A model generated the notes under the pieces. That model was not told where the DNA came from. It made no database searches and was given only the letters and a program-made list of their open reading frames with translations. A program made the position numbers and the translations under genes. A DNA stretch of 60,883 nucleotides from Flavobacterium bizetiae (GTDB lineage Bacteria; Bacteroidota; Bacteroidia; Flavobacteriales; Flavobacteriaceae), in NCBI RefSeq assembly GCF_902804475.1, contig NZ_CADCSU010000076.1:1-60883 (forward strand). The letters are read 5' to 3'. Of the stretch, positions 39,728 to 48,089 are shown in pieces. Within the stretch, counting starts at the first letter, position 1, and each line of letters begins with the position of its first letter.

Positions 39728-40987
39728 TTACTCTTTTACAAGTTCAGCTTTAGTAGTTGGTTCTCCGGTTTCTTTTAATAAAAAACTAACCAGAATCGCT
39801 ATCGAAATTCCGATAATCCAAAATAAACCTGCTTGCTGAAAATGTGCCATTTTATCTGTAGTGTCATTTAGGGTTTGCCCAAATAAACGACTGAATAACG
39901 GACTCAAAAGAGTTGTTACTCCAAAAGTTATAAAATTAATGGCTCCGGTAGCACTTCCTTTTACATTATCAGGATTCGCTTCTTTAATGATAGAATACGG
40001 AATCATCGCAGCTCCTGAACCTACACCCAATAAAAACATACTTATTTTGGTAGGAAGTAAATCCGGGAAATACAATAACTGAATCAGACTCAGAATCATA
40101 AATAATGCTCCAAATACTAAAACTGGTTTGCGTCGATTTATTTTATCTGTAATATATCCCAGCAACGGACATCCAAATACCCATCCAAAAGCAACCATTG
40201 CGCTCGAAATCGTTGCGGTATGAAAATCGAAAGCACGATCTTTCTGAAAAAAATTAACTGCCCATGTCATGGCAAATATGGTAGTGGGAGCAAATAATAA
40301 TCCGGAGATAATGCCGCACAACCAGGATTGCGGATTGCTAAAAACAATTTTGTAAGGTTCAAGCAGGCCTTGTTTTTTTACAGGTGTTTCTGCTTTTTTC
40401 TCGACCACATTTGCCGGAGTTATAAACCAAAGTCCGAAGGCAACGATTATGGTAAAAATTCCGATCGAAAGCCAAAAGGTATTTATGTCCATTCCTTTTT
40501 CAATCAGCGGACCTACAACAAATTGTCCAGCAGAACCGCCAAGCATTCCAAGACATTGGGTAAAACCAATAGCTGTTGCCAATGATTTTGCTGAAAATCC
40601 TTTCGTGGCTAAATATACACAACCCGGAAAAGCAAAAGCACATCCTGCACCCTGAAACAATCGGCCAACGACTCCGCTAAACTGACTTGAAATAATAAAT
40701 AACAAACAGCCAATTCCTAAAATTAATGCTCCGGCGAAAAGCGAATATTTAGCTCCAAATCGATCCAGTGCAATTCCTGCGATCAAACTGCAAGTCGAAT
40801 AAGTGTAATAATAAGTTCCTATAATAGTAACCAATCGAATCTCATTTACGGAAAAACTCTGTGCAAGTTCCGGAAGCATTACAGCCGGAGAAGACCGTAT
40901 TACATAATCTAAAAAATAGAAAAGCAAACCAAATACCCATGCAATGATGTAATATTTGGTAAATGATTTACTGGTATTGATATCCAT
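39728..40987 (-). CDS. Major facilitator superfamily transporter
   Basis: A 419-residue transporter with 12 predicted helices. The loop between helices 2 and 3 has GIALDRFGAKYSLFAGALILG, the MFS motif A region. GRLFQGAGCAFAFPGCVYLATKGF (about helix 4) and the central basic loop (VVEKKAETPVKKQ) are also typical. The sequence has the flavour of the anion-cation symporter / sugar acid branch, but substrate is not identified. It lies leftward, downstream of the pyruvate oxidase gene, separated by a family A repeat. Confidence 0.9.
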   Translation of the reverse strand: MDINTSKSFTKYYIIAWVFGLLFYFLDYVIRSSPAVMLPELAQSFSVNEIRLVTIIGTYYYTYSTCSLIAGIALDRFGAKYSLFAGALILGIGCLLFIISSQFSGVVGRLFQGAGCAFAFPGCVYLATKGFSAKSLATAIGFTQCLGMLGGSAGQFVVGPLIEKGMDINTFWLSIGIFTIIVAFGLWFITPANVVEKKAETPVKKQGLLEPYKIVFSNPQSWLCGIISGLLFAPTTIFAMTWAVNFFQKDRAFDFHTATISSAMVAFGWVFGCPLLGYITDKINRRKPVLVFGALFMILSLIQLLYFPDLLPTKISMFLLGVGSGAAMIPYSIIKEANPDNVKGSATGAINFITFGVTTLLSPLFSRLFGQTLNDTTDKMAHFQQAGLFWIIGISIAILVSFLLKETGEPTTKAELVKE

Positions 40988-41004
40988 AAAATGTATTTAT
41001 TTTA

Positions 41005-41115
41005 TTTTGAAGGAACACGAATTGCACGAATTTGCACAAATTTTTGATGAGTACTTTAAGTTTGCGAAATTAATTTCACAAATTGAATTGGTGCAAATTC
41101 GAGTAATTAGTGTTT
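41005..41115. repeat. Family A repeat, copy 6
   Basis: ACACGAATTGCACGAATTTG and the mirrored TTGGTGCAAATTCGAGTAATTAGTG. It lies between the MFS and poxB genes. Confidence 0.6.
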
Positions 41116-41139
41116 GTGTTTTGGGTCTAAAAATCAGTC

Positions 41140-42876
41140 TTAGATGCCTTCTTTTAAATGCTTATAATTAGATTTAATAGTTTCTAAAACCTCTTCCATT
41201 TTACCGCCGAGCATTAATCGGGTCATTGATTTTGCCATTCCTACCACTTGTTCCCATTCAACTTTTGGCGGCATTGCCAATGCATTTGGATTCGTGAAGA
41301 TATTTAGTAAAACAGGACCATTATGTCTCAACGCATTTTCGATCGCAGTTTCAACTTCTTCGGGTTTGTGAACATTTACGCCCTGAAATCCCATGGCTTG
41401 GGCAATTAATCCAAAATCAGGATTTACCATATCGGTTTCGTTATCGGGTAAACCATTTACTTCCATTTCGAGTTTTACCATTCCCAAAGCACGATTATTA
41501 AAAACAATAATTTTTACAGGAATATTATATTGATGAATGGTTGCCAAATCGCCTAAAAGCATCGACAAACCTCCATCGCCACACATGGCAATAACTTGTC
41601 TTTCAGGATGTGCGAGAGCCGCTCCAATTGCCATTGGCATTGCGTTTGCCATAGATCCGTGATTAAAAGAACCCAGCATTTTTCGTTCGCCGGTTCCTTT
41701 TATAAAACGGGCTCCCCAAACACAGGTCATTCCGGTATCGACCGTAAAAATGGCATCTTTACTGGCTAATTTATCAATAATATGCGCTACATATTCAGGC
41801 TGAATTGTGTCTTCTCCGCCATTATCATTAATATAAGTGTTCATGTTTTCTTTTACGCTGGCATATAATTTAAGCTGCGCTTGTAAAAAACTATCATCTG
41901 TTTTAGTTTCTAGTAATGGTAATAAAGCTTCAATCGTATCGGCTACATCGCCACATAATCCCATATAAAGATTGGCTCTTCGGCCTAAACGTTCTGTGCT
42001 TGTATCGATTTGAATGATTTTATTGTCTGAAGGCATGAATTTATCATAGGGAAAATCGGTTCCTAGTAATAAAACCAAATGCGATTCGTGCATACTATGA
42101 TAAGCAGAAGGTTGTCCGAGTAAACCTGTCATTCCTATTTCATTAGGATTATTAGGCTGAATGCTCATTTTTCCTCTAAAAGAATATCCTACAGGAGCTT
42201 TAATATGTTGCGATAATTGTACGACCTGATCGTGTGCTTTTTCGGCACCAATCCCGCAGAATAAAGTGATTTTGGTACTCTCATTTATTGCTTTGGCCAA
42301 ATGTTGTAATTCAGTATTAGAAGGTCTTATAACAGGATTGCAATGAAAATACTGGGTAGAGATATTGCTTTCAACAGCTTTTAGTTCAGAGACATCTCCG
42401 GGTAAACCAATCACAGCAACGCCTTTTTTGCCCAAAGCATGTTGAATCGCGGTTTGTATAATTCGGGGAGCTTGTTCGGCGGTCATTATCATTTGATTGT
42501 AATAACTACAATCGTCGAAAAGTTTAATGGTATTGGTTTCCTGAAAATAATCCATTCCCATTTCGCTTGTATTTATTGTCGAGGCAATCGCTAATAAAGG
42601 TACATGCGAGCGATGCGCATCGTATAATCCGTTGATTAAATGTACGTGACCCGGGCCACAACTTCCGGCGCAAACCGCAAAACCGTCTAATTCTGCTTCA
42701 GCTGCTGCTGCGTAAGCGCCAACTTCTTCATGACGAACATGAATCCATTTTATCTTTCCGTTTCTGCGTATCGCATCATTAAAATGATTTAAACTATCAC
42801 CGGTAACTGCGTAAACGCGTTTTACTCCGGCCTCTACCAACATGTCAACTAATTGTTCTGCAACTATTTTACTCAT
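41140..42876 (-). CDS. poxB: Thiamine diphosphate-dependent pyruvate oxidase / pyruvate:quinone dehydrogenase (PoxB-like)
   Basis: A 578-residue enzyme of the acetolactate synthase/pyruvate oxidase family. The three domains are complete: the N-terminal Pyr domain with catalytic Glu in IHVRHEEVGAYAAAA (about 45-59), a central FAD-type domain, and the TPP domain with MCGDGGLSMLLGDLATIHQYNIPVKIIVFNN near 430-460. The start AEQLVDMLVEAGVKRVYAVTGDSLN and C-terminal MARSMTRLMLGGK-like helix match PoxB, which feeds electrons from pyruvate to quinone with acetate formed. Bacterial acetolactate synthase is an alternative but is usually paired with a small subunit, absent here. Confidence 0.88.
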   Translation of the reverse strand: MSKIVAEQLVDMLVEAGVKRVYAVTGDSLNHFNDAIRRNGKIKWIHVRHEEVGAYAAAAEAELDGFAVCAGSCGPGHVHLINGLYDAHRSHVPLLAIASTINTSEMGMDYFQETNTIKLFDDCSYYNQMIMTAEQAPRIIQTAIQHALGKKGVAVIGLPGDVSELKAVESNISTQYFHCNPVIRPSNTELQHLAKAINESTKITLFCGIGAEKAHDQVVQLSQHIKAPVGYSFRGKMSIQPNNPNEIGMTGLLGQPSAYHSMHESHLVLLLGTDFPYDKFMPSDNKIIQIDTSTERLGRRANLYMGLCGDVADTIEALLPLLETKTDDSFLQAQLKLYASVKENMNTYINDNGGEDTIQPEYVAHIIDKLASKDAIFTVDTGMTCVWGARFIKGTGERKMLGSFNHGSMANAMPMAIGAALAHPERQVIAMCGDGGLSMLLGDLATIHQYNIPVKIIVFNNRALGMVKLEMEVNGLPDNETDMVNPDFGLIAQAMGFQGVNVHKPEEVETAIENALRHNGPVLLNIFTNPNALAMPPKVEWEQVVGMAKSMTRLMLGGKMEEVLETIKSNYKHLKEGI

Positions 42877-43017
42877 GGATTATATTTTTAAAATTAATAT
42901 TTCGATCGTATAACATTGGTTATGGTTTACTTTCTTAATAATTATATTTTAAGATACACTTGGTGATGATGTAAAAGCGGTTTTTGGTATGGGTTTATAA
43001 ATTTAGGGATTTTTTTT

Positions 43018-43078
43018 GAGTTACTAAGGTTCTAAGCTGCTAAGGTTCTAAGTTTTTTTTTGAAGGTTTTGAGGTTCT
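43018..43078. repeat. Family E repeat, copy 2
   Basis: GAGTTACTAAGGTTCTAAGC, TGCTAAGGTTCTAAG and GAGGTTCTAAGCTGCTA in series. It is the first part of a 676-bp gene-free stretch (42877-43552) made of family E, D and E elements. Confidence 0.6.
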
Positions 43079-43132
43079 AAGCTGCTATTCCAAGGCTTCG
43101 GGCAATGCCATTAAGTTAATATATTTTAGATT

Positions 43133-43319
43133 GTGTTCCATTGGAACACCTCATTGGTAGAAAAAAGAATGCATTGTGAGAAACATCGTCCCATTGGGAC
43201 GTTTGATGAATTGTATAGGTAATCTGTATAAATTATTATTTATAAAATCAAACGTTCCTACGGAACGTGAAAAAACGCCGTATTTATTAAACTACCAATG
43301 AAATGTTCCGATGGAACAA
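43133..43319. repeat. Family D array, inverted form
   Basis: Palindromes GTGTTCCATTGGAACAC (43133-43149), CGTCCCATTGGGACG (43187-43201), ACGTTCCTACGGAACGT (43252-43268) and TGTTCCGATGGAACA (43304-43318). ATTGGTAGAAA at the left is mirrored by AACTACCAATG at the right, so the whole 187 bp is an imperfect inverted repeat. Related to the array at 18582. Confidence 0.75.
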
Positions 43320-43419
43320 AAAAAAGTGATGAGATATTATCCTTAACAAATTGTTCTATTGGATTTTTCTTTAACTTGATGAGATTGGACTTCGGGACTA
43401 AGTTTTTCTTTTACGGAAA

Positions 43420-43552
43420 TACAAAAAAGGTTCAAAGGAACAAGTTTTTGATCTTGTTTACCTTTGAACCTTCGTTTTTAAGAATCGAAGATTCTAGTTT
43501 TTTTAAACTTAGTCCCGAAGCCTCGGGATAGCAACTCAGCACCTAAGAACCT
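43420..43552. repeat. Family E repeat, copy 3
   Basis: AAAAAGGTTCAAAGGAACAA on one side and TTTACCTTTGAACC on the other, giving a mirrored arrangement, followed by TTAGTCCCGAAGCC and CTAAGAACC. The segment GGGACTAAG / CTTAGTCCC forms an outer pair. Confidence 0.6.
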
Positions 43553-44080
43553 TTAGAAAGGATCTGCAGTCACTCTAAACTTCATATCTGCTTTTACGGT
43601 TACATCTTTCGTAAGCGTTTCTTTTAAGGTAACTTGTGTTCTGATTTTGTATTTATCGGCTTTAATGTATCGATCTAGTCGGGCATCGGTACAAATTAAA
43701 TCGATGGTATTGCTTGTAGAATTAATGTTATCCTGATATGCCAATTCGATTTCATCAGAATCTGTTGTAGAAATATACAAATGAATGGATTTCAAAAACG
43801 TGAAATTTTTATCTGACGGATCGGAAATCGACAATTTAAGCGATCTGATTTTTACATCTTTTACTAACTCAGCTTTGGTTTTGTTGTTCTTAAATTCGGC
43901 TGAAGAATTTGTAGTAACATCAGGCGTGATTATTTCTGATGGAAGATTAATTGGTGAAGTACTTTTTATTTTTATTGAAGTTTCATTAGAAATAGTAAAA
44001 CTCAATAAGTCGTCGATTGCATCGCATGAACTTAAAAATACAAATAATAAAAGGGAAAGGGCAACTAGTTTTGATTTCAT
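43553..44080 (-). CDS. Hypothetical lipoprotein, 175 residues
   Basis: A lipoprotein with signal MKSKLVALSLLLFVFLSSCD; the Cys19 lipobox is LSSC. The mature part is beta-rich and contains FTISNETSIKIKSTSPINLP, LVKDVKIRSLKLSISDPSD, SIHLYISTTDSDEIELAYQD and a C-terminal KYKIRTQVTLKETLTKDVTV strand pair. This resembles lipoproteins with a late-embryogenesis-like or immunoglobulin-like fold, but I assign no function. The gene is flanked on both sides by repeats, with no operon partner. Confidence 0.72.
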   Translation of the reverse strand: MKSKLVALSLLLFVFLSSCDAIDDLLSFTISNETSIKIKSTSPINLPSEIITPDVTTNSSAEFKNNKTKAELVKDVKIRSLKLSISDPSDKNFTFLKSIHLYISTTDSDEIELAYQDNINSTSNTIDLICTDARLDRYIKADKYKIRTQVTLKETLTKDVTVKADMKFRVTADPF

Positions 44081-44130
44081 AAATATGGTTTTTCTCTAAA
44101 TACGATGTTTTTTTAATTTTGGATTTTTCT

Positions 44131-44460
44131 TTTTTAGATACAAAGTAACAAAGGTTCAAAGGAACAAAGAAAAGGCTTAATGAAATCATCTGTTTTAAAT
44201 ATTTAAACCTTTGTGGCTCTGAATCTTTATTCTTGAAAATGGGGATAATAAAAAAAAATCATTCTTCCGATTTTCAATACCATGTTTATTGAAGTTGATT
44301 TTTTTTTAGATACAAAGCGACAAAGATTCAAAGGAATAAAGAAAAGACTTAATAAAATCATCGATTTTAAACCTTTGAACCTTTGTGGCTCTGAACCTTT
44401 GTCTCTAAAAATCGGAACAATGAAAAAAAATAGTAATTTTTCATTGTTCCGATTTTTAAG
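44131..44460. repeat. Family E repeats, copies 4 and 5, in tandem
   Basis: Two units start with TTTTTAGATACAAAG at 44131 and 44303, 172 bp apart. Each goes on with CAAAG.TTCAAAGGAA.AAAG, AATAAAATCATC or its variant, and CTTTGTGGCTCTGAA. The second ends with an ATCGGAACAATGAAAA / TTTTTCATTGTTCCGATTT hairpin. Small open frames here are repeat-derived and were not called. Confidence 0.7.
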
Positions 44461-44476
44461 ATTGAAATATAAAAAG

Positions 44477-44484
44477 TATTTTTG
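44477..44484 (+). promoter_or_regulatory. -7 element abutting the guaA start codon
   Basis: TATTTTTG ends three bases before the ATG at 44488. If it is used, transcription starts at or within a few bases of the start codon, so the mRNA would be leaderless or nearly so. No -33 is seen at the standard spacing. Confidence 0.5.
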
Positions 44485-44487
44485 CGC

Positions 44488-46017
44488 ATGCAACACAACG
44501 TACTTATTTTAGATTTCGGATCGCAATATACACAGCTTATTGCGCGTAGAGTTCGCGAATTAAATATATTCTGCGAAATTTTCCCTTACAATCACTTTCC
44601 TAGTGATTTATCACCTTATAAAGCCGTAATTTTAGGAGGAAGCCCATTTTCTGTTCGTGCAGAAGATGCTCCACATCCTGATTTATCTCAAATTCGAGGC
44701 AAGCTACCTATGTTGGCAGTTTGTTACGGAGCACAATATTTAGCTCACTTTAGTGGAGGTGAAGTTGCTGCTTCGAACACCAGAGAATACGGTAGAGCAA
44801 ATTTATCTTATATTAAAGAAGGTGAAACTTTCTTTAACGGAGTTTCAGAAAACAGCCAGGTTTGGATGAGCCATAGCGATAGTATCAAAGCGCTTCCAAC
44901 CAATGCAGTAAAATTAGCAAGTACACATGATGTAGAATTTGCTGCTTATAAAATTGAAGGCGAAACTACTTATGCTATTCAGTATCACCCGGAAGTTTTC
45001 CATTCTACAGATGGATCAAAAATGCTAAAAAACTTTTTAGTGGATATTGCTGATGTTCCTCAAAACTTTACACCAAATGCTTTCGTAGAAGAAATGGTGG
45101 GAGAATTGAAAGAGAAATTAGGAGATGATAAAGTTGTTTTAGGATTGTCAGGCGGAGTAGATTCTACTGTAGCGGCAGTTTTATTGCACCAGGCAATTGG
45201 TAAAAACTTATATTGTATTTTCGTAAATAACGGTTTACTTCGTAAAAACGAATTCCAAAATGTATTAGATCAATACAAAGGAATGGGATTGAACGTAAAA
45301 GGAGTAGACGCCGGAGATCGTTTCTTAAGCGAATTGGCCGGAATCAGTGATCCTGAAACTAAACGTAAAACTATTGGTCGTGTATTTATCGAAGTTTTTG
45401 ATGATGAATCACACTTAATCGAAGATGTAAAATGGTTGGCTCAGGGAACTATTTATCCTGACGTAATCGAATCAGTTTCGGTAAAAGGACCATCGGCAAC
45501 AATTAAATCTCACCACAATGTAGGTGGATTGCCGGATTATATGAAATTAAAAATTGTAGAACCACTTAGAATGTTGTTTAAAGACGAGGTTCGAAGAGTT
45601 GGTGCTACTTTAGGAATAGATCCTGAATTGTTAGGAAGACACCCTTTCCCGGGACCAGGATTATCAATCAGAATTTTAGGAGATATTACTCCGGAGAAAG
45701 TTCAAATCTTACAAGATGTTGATTCGGTATTTATCGAAGGATTAAAATCTTGGGGATTATACGACAAAGTTTGGCAGGCTGGAGCAATTTTGCTTCCGGT
45801 AAACAGTGTTGGGGTTATGGGCGATGAGCGTACTTACGAAAAAGTAGTAGCGCTTAGAGCTGTAGAATCAACAGATGGTATGACTGCTGACTGGGTACAT
45901 TTACCTTACGATTTCTTGATGAAAGTGTCTAACGACATCATAAATAAAGTAAAAGGCGTGAACCGCGTGGTTTACGATATTAGCTCAAAACCACCAGCAA
46001 CAATTGAGTGGGAATAG
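44488..46017 (+). CDS. guaA: GMP synthase (glutamine-hydrolysing)
   Basis: A 509-residue bifunctional enzyme that converts XMP to GMP with glutamine and ATP. The N-terminal class I glutamine amidotransferase domain has Cys79 in [11 protein letters not shown] and His167/Glu169 in QYHPEVFHS. The ATP pyrophosphatase P-loop is SGGVDS at 221-226, and the C-terminal dimerization domain ends in PPATIEWE, as in full-length GuaA. I use the ATG at 44488; the frame also has a TTG six bases earlier that overlaps a -7 element. It is followed by a terminator. Confidence 0.97.
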   Translation: MQHNVLILDFGSQYTQLIARRVRELNIFCEIFPYNHFPSDLSPYKAVILGGSPFSVRAEDAPHPDLSQIRGKLPMLAVCYGAQYLAHFSGGEVAASNTREYGRANLSYIKEGETFFNGVSENSQVWMSHSDSIKALPTNAVKLASTHDVEFAAYKIEGETTYAIQYHPEVFHSTDGSKMLKNFLVDIADVPQNFTPNAFVEEMVGELKEKLGDDKVVLGLSGGVDSTVAAVLLHQAIGKNLYCIFVNNGLLRKNEFQNVLDQYKGMGLNVKGVDAGDRFLSELAGISDPETKRKTIGRVFIEVFDDESHLIEDVKWLAQGTIYPDVIESVSVKGPSATIKSHHNVGGLPDYMKLKIVEPLRMLFKDEVRRVGATLGIDPELLGRHPFPGPGLSIRILGDITPEKVQILQDVDSVFIEGLKSWGLYDKVWQAGAILLPVNSVGVMGDERTYEKVVALRAVESTDGMTADWVHLPYDFLMKVSNDIINKVKGVNRVVYDISSKPPATIEWE

Positions 46018-46019
46018 TA

Positions 46020-46048
46020 TTGTTTTTCAAATTAAGGCGTTACATTTG
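46020..46048 (+). promoter_or_regulatory. Promoter of the LysM gene, overlapping the guaA terminator
   Basis: TTG at 46020-46022, 18-bp spacer, TACATTTG at 46041-46048. Both elements match the consensus; the start codon of the next gene is 30 bp further on. Confidence 0.6.
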
Positions 46049-46064
46049 TAATGCCTTAATTTTT
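46030..46064 (+). terminator. Intrinsic terminator after guaA
   Basis: Stem ATTAAGGC-GTTACA / TGTAAT-GCCTTAAT with a short loop and a T tract, 12 bp past the stop codon. Confidence 0.8.
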
Positions 46065-46078
46065 TAAACCTACTATTT

Positions 46079-47992
46079 ATGAGAGAATTTTTAACGATTT
46101 CTCTTGTCTTTATTTTGTCTTTTAACAAAATAACTGCGCAAGATTCAATTATTGAACACAAAATTCAAAAAGGAGAAACTGCCTATTTTATTGCCCAAAA
46201 ATACAAAGTTTCGATTGATGAAATTTACAAACTCAACCCCGAGTCTCAAAACGGAATCAAAGACAATCAAATTATTAAGATTCCGGTTCACCCCGCAGAA
46301 AATCAAAATTCAAACCAGCAAATTACTCATATTGTTGGTGCCAAAGAAACTCTTTTTGGCTTATCAAAACAATATAGCATTTCGGTAGAAGCCATTCAAA
46401 ATGCAAATCCTATTCTTGCCAACGGACTTCAGATTGGTCAGGAATTAATTATCCCGCAGAATCCTGCCAATCTTTCTAAAACTGAAATTACAACTTCATC
46501 AAAAGTAACGCATCAGGTTGTTGCCAAAGAATCCTTGTTTAGTATTGCGAGACAATATAATGTTTCGGTTAGTGATTTAGAAAATTTAAATAAAGACCTT
46601 CTTTTAAACGGATTACAAATTGGTCATGCGATTTCAATTCCAAACAAAAGAAAAACTTTAGACGGAAGAGTTCGTGTAATCAATCAGGAAACCGTTTTTC
46701 ATGTGGTAGAGCCTAAGGAAACTAAATTTTCGATCGCTAAGAAATATGGTATTACTATCGAACAATTAGAATCTCAGAATCCGGAAATTGTAAACGGATT
46801 GGTTGTAGGTAATAAATTAGCCATTAATACAAAAGAAGTTAAACCTGCAAACGAGAGCGAAGAATTGATGTTGGCTCTTGCCGAAAAACAAGTGGTAGTC
46901 GAAAAAGGAAAAGCCAAAACGGTTGAATTAGAAGATCTAAAAGACAGATTGGTGGTTCAGAAAGAAATAAATCAGAAGATTATTAAGATTAATGATCTGA
47001 AAGTGAATCTGAACGATATGAATGGTTCCAGGGAGAATTCGGTTGAAAAATTACGTCTGGTTTTAGAAGCCAATAAAAATGTACAGGATATTTTAATGGC
47101 AAAATTAGATTCGCTGGTAAACACGATGAACAATGATTTGGTCGATTTAAAAAGAATGGACATTCTGAATGTGGATGAATCAAAAAGATTAGAAAAGCGA
47201 TCGTATGAAAGCATCGGCAAAACCAGTGAATTATCTTCTCAACTTAAAAAAGAATTAGCCGAAAACAGAAAAGCCTATGCCGGTTTAATGAATAAAGTTG
47301 AAAAGATTGCTGTTGAAGAAAATCAGGAATACAAGAAGAAAATCCGCGAAAGCGAAAAAAATACGAATGCTACCTCTTTACAACAACGCCTTTCTCTAGA
47401 AGAAATAAAGCGTTATAAAATAGAGCAGGAGCAGGGTGATGCACAGAATCAACTTTTAATTGCTAAAATTGATTCGCTGGATACTCAGAAAAAGATTGAA
47501 GTAAAGCGACATATCAGTAAAGCGACTTATTATAGTATGGAAGCGCGAAAGTTTGATGATAAACTGGCTTTGATCAAACTGAAAAAGTATCAGAATGAAG
47601 CGATTAAGAAACAGGATAAATCGGCTTCGGCGGTATCTTCAAAAACAATTTCTTTGGAAGAAATGAAGCAGGAATTAAAGGAGAATCCGCTTAGAACTGA
47701 CAAAACAGTAAAAGTTGAAGTTTATGATAATCTTAAAGAAGTTTCAAACGGCTATTACTTAGTTTTAGGTATATTTACAGACGCAACGCTAAGAGATAAG
47801 CTCATTATGAAACTCATTGATTCTGGCGATTTTAACGCTAGTTTCTTCTTTAATATCAACAGTCTTTCGTACTATGTTTACTCAGATAAGTACCAAAATA
47901 TGGAAGAAGTGCTCTATAAATGCAAGAAAATGGAAGAAGATGAGTTATATAAAGAGGTTGTTATTGCTAAGATAGAAATTGATCTTAGATAA
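46079..47992 (+). CDS. Exported LysM-repeat protein with coiled-coil and SPOR-like C-terminus
   Basis: A 637-residue exported protein with a signal peptide ending in ITAQ. Four LysM domains follow: about residues 24-68 (HKIQKGETAYFIAQKYKVSI), 82-126, 142-187 and 207-250, each with the ending NG..IG..L.IP. LysM domains bind peptidoglycan or chitin-like glycans. The middle (about 260-520) is rich in Lys, Glu and Leu and likely forms long coiled coils. The last 80 residues (GYYLVLGIFTDATLRDKLIM ... SYYVYSDKY) look like a SPOR-type domain, which binds denuded glycan at division sites. It is followed by another LysM gene; a cell-wall role is inferred. Confidence 0.86.
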   Translation: MREFLTISLVFILSFNKITAQDSIIEHKIQKGETAYFIAQKYKVSIDEIYKLNPESQNGIKDNQIIKIPVHPAENQNSNQQITHIVGAKETLFGLSKQYSISVEAIQNANPILANGLQIGQELIIPQNPANLSKTEITTSSKVTHQVVAKESLFSIARQYNVSVSDLENLNKDLLLNGLQIGHAISIPNKRKTLDGRVRVINQETVFHVVEPKETKFSIAKKYGITIEQLESQNPEIVNGLVVGNKLAINTKEVKPANESEELMLALAEKQVVVEKGKAKTVELEDLKDRLVVQKEINQKIIKINDLKVNLNDMNGSRENSVEKLRLVLEANKNVQDILMAKLDSLVNTMNNDLVDLKRMDILNVDESKRLEKRSYESIGKTSELSSQLKKELAENRKAYAGLMNKVEKIAVEENQEYKKKIRESEKNTNATSLQQRLSLEEIKRYKIEQEQGDAQNQLLIAKIDSLDTQKKIEVKRHISKATYYSMEARKFDDKLALIKLKKYQNEAIKKQDKSASAVSSKTISLEEMKQELKENPLRTDKTVKVEVYDNLKEVSNGYYLVLGIFTDATLRDKLIMKLIDSGDFNASFFFNINSLSYYVYSDKYQNMEEVLYKCKKMEEDELYKEVVIAKIEIDLR

Positions 47993-48089
47993 TAATTAGC
48001 AGCAAAATAACAAGTGGCAAGAATCTTGCTTTAAAGAGAACTTAGTTACTTGTTTTGAATTAGAAAATTAAATTGTTTTAAGCTTTATT

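Noticed and set aside
43298..43531. Open frame of 77 codons
   Set aside because: It spans the end of a family D array and a family E repeat; no independent coding signal.
44482..44487. TTG start two codons upstream of the guaA ATG
   Set aside because: It overlaps the -7 element, and [13 protein letters not shown] is the expected start of the amidotransferase domain.
44227..44512. Small open frames on both strands upstream of guaA
   Set aside because: They are translations of the tandem family E repeats and of their hairpin.
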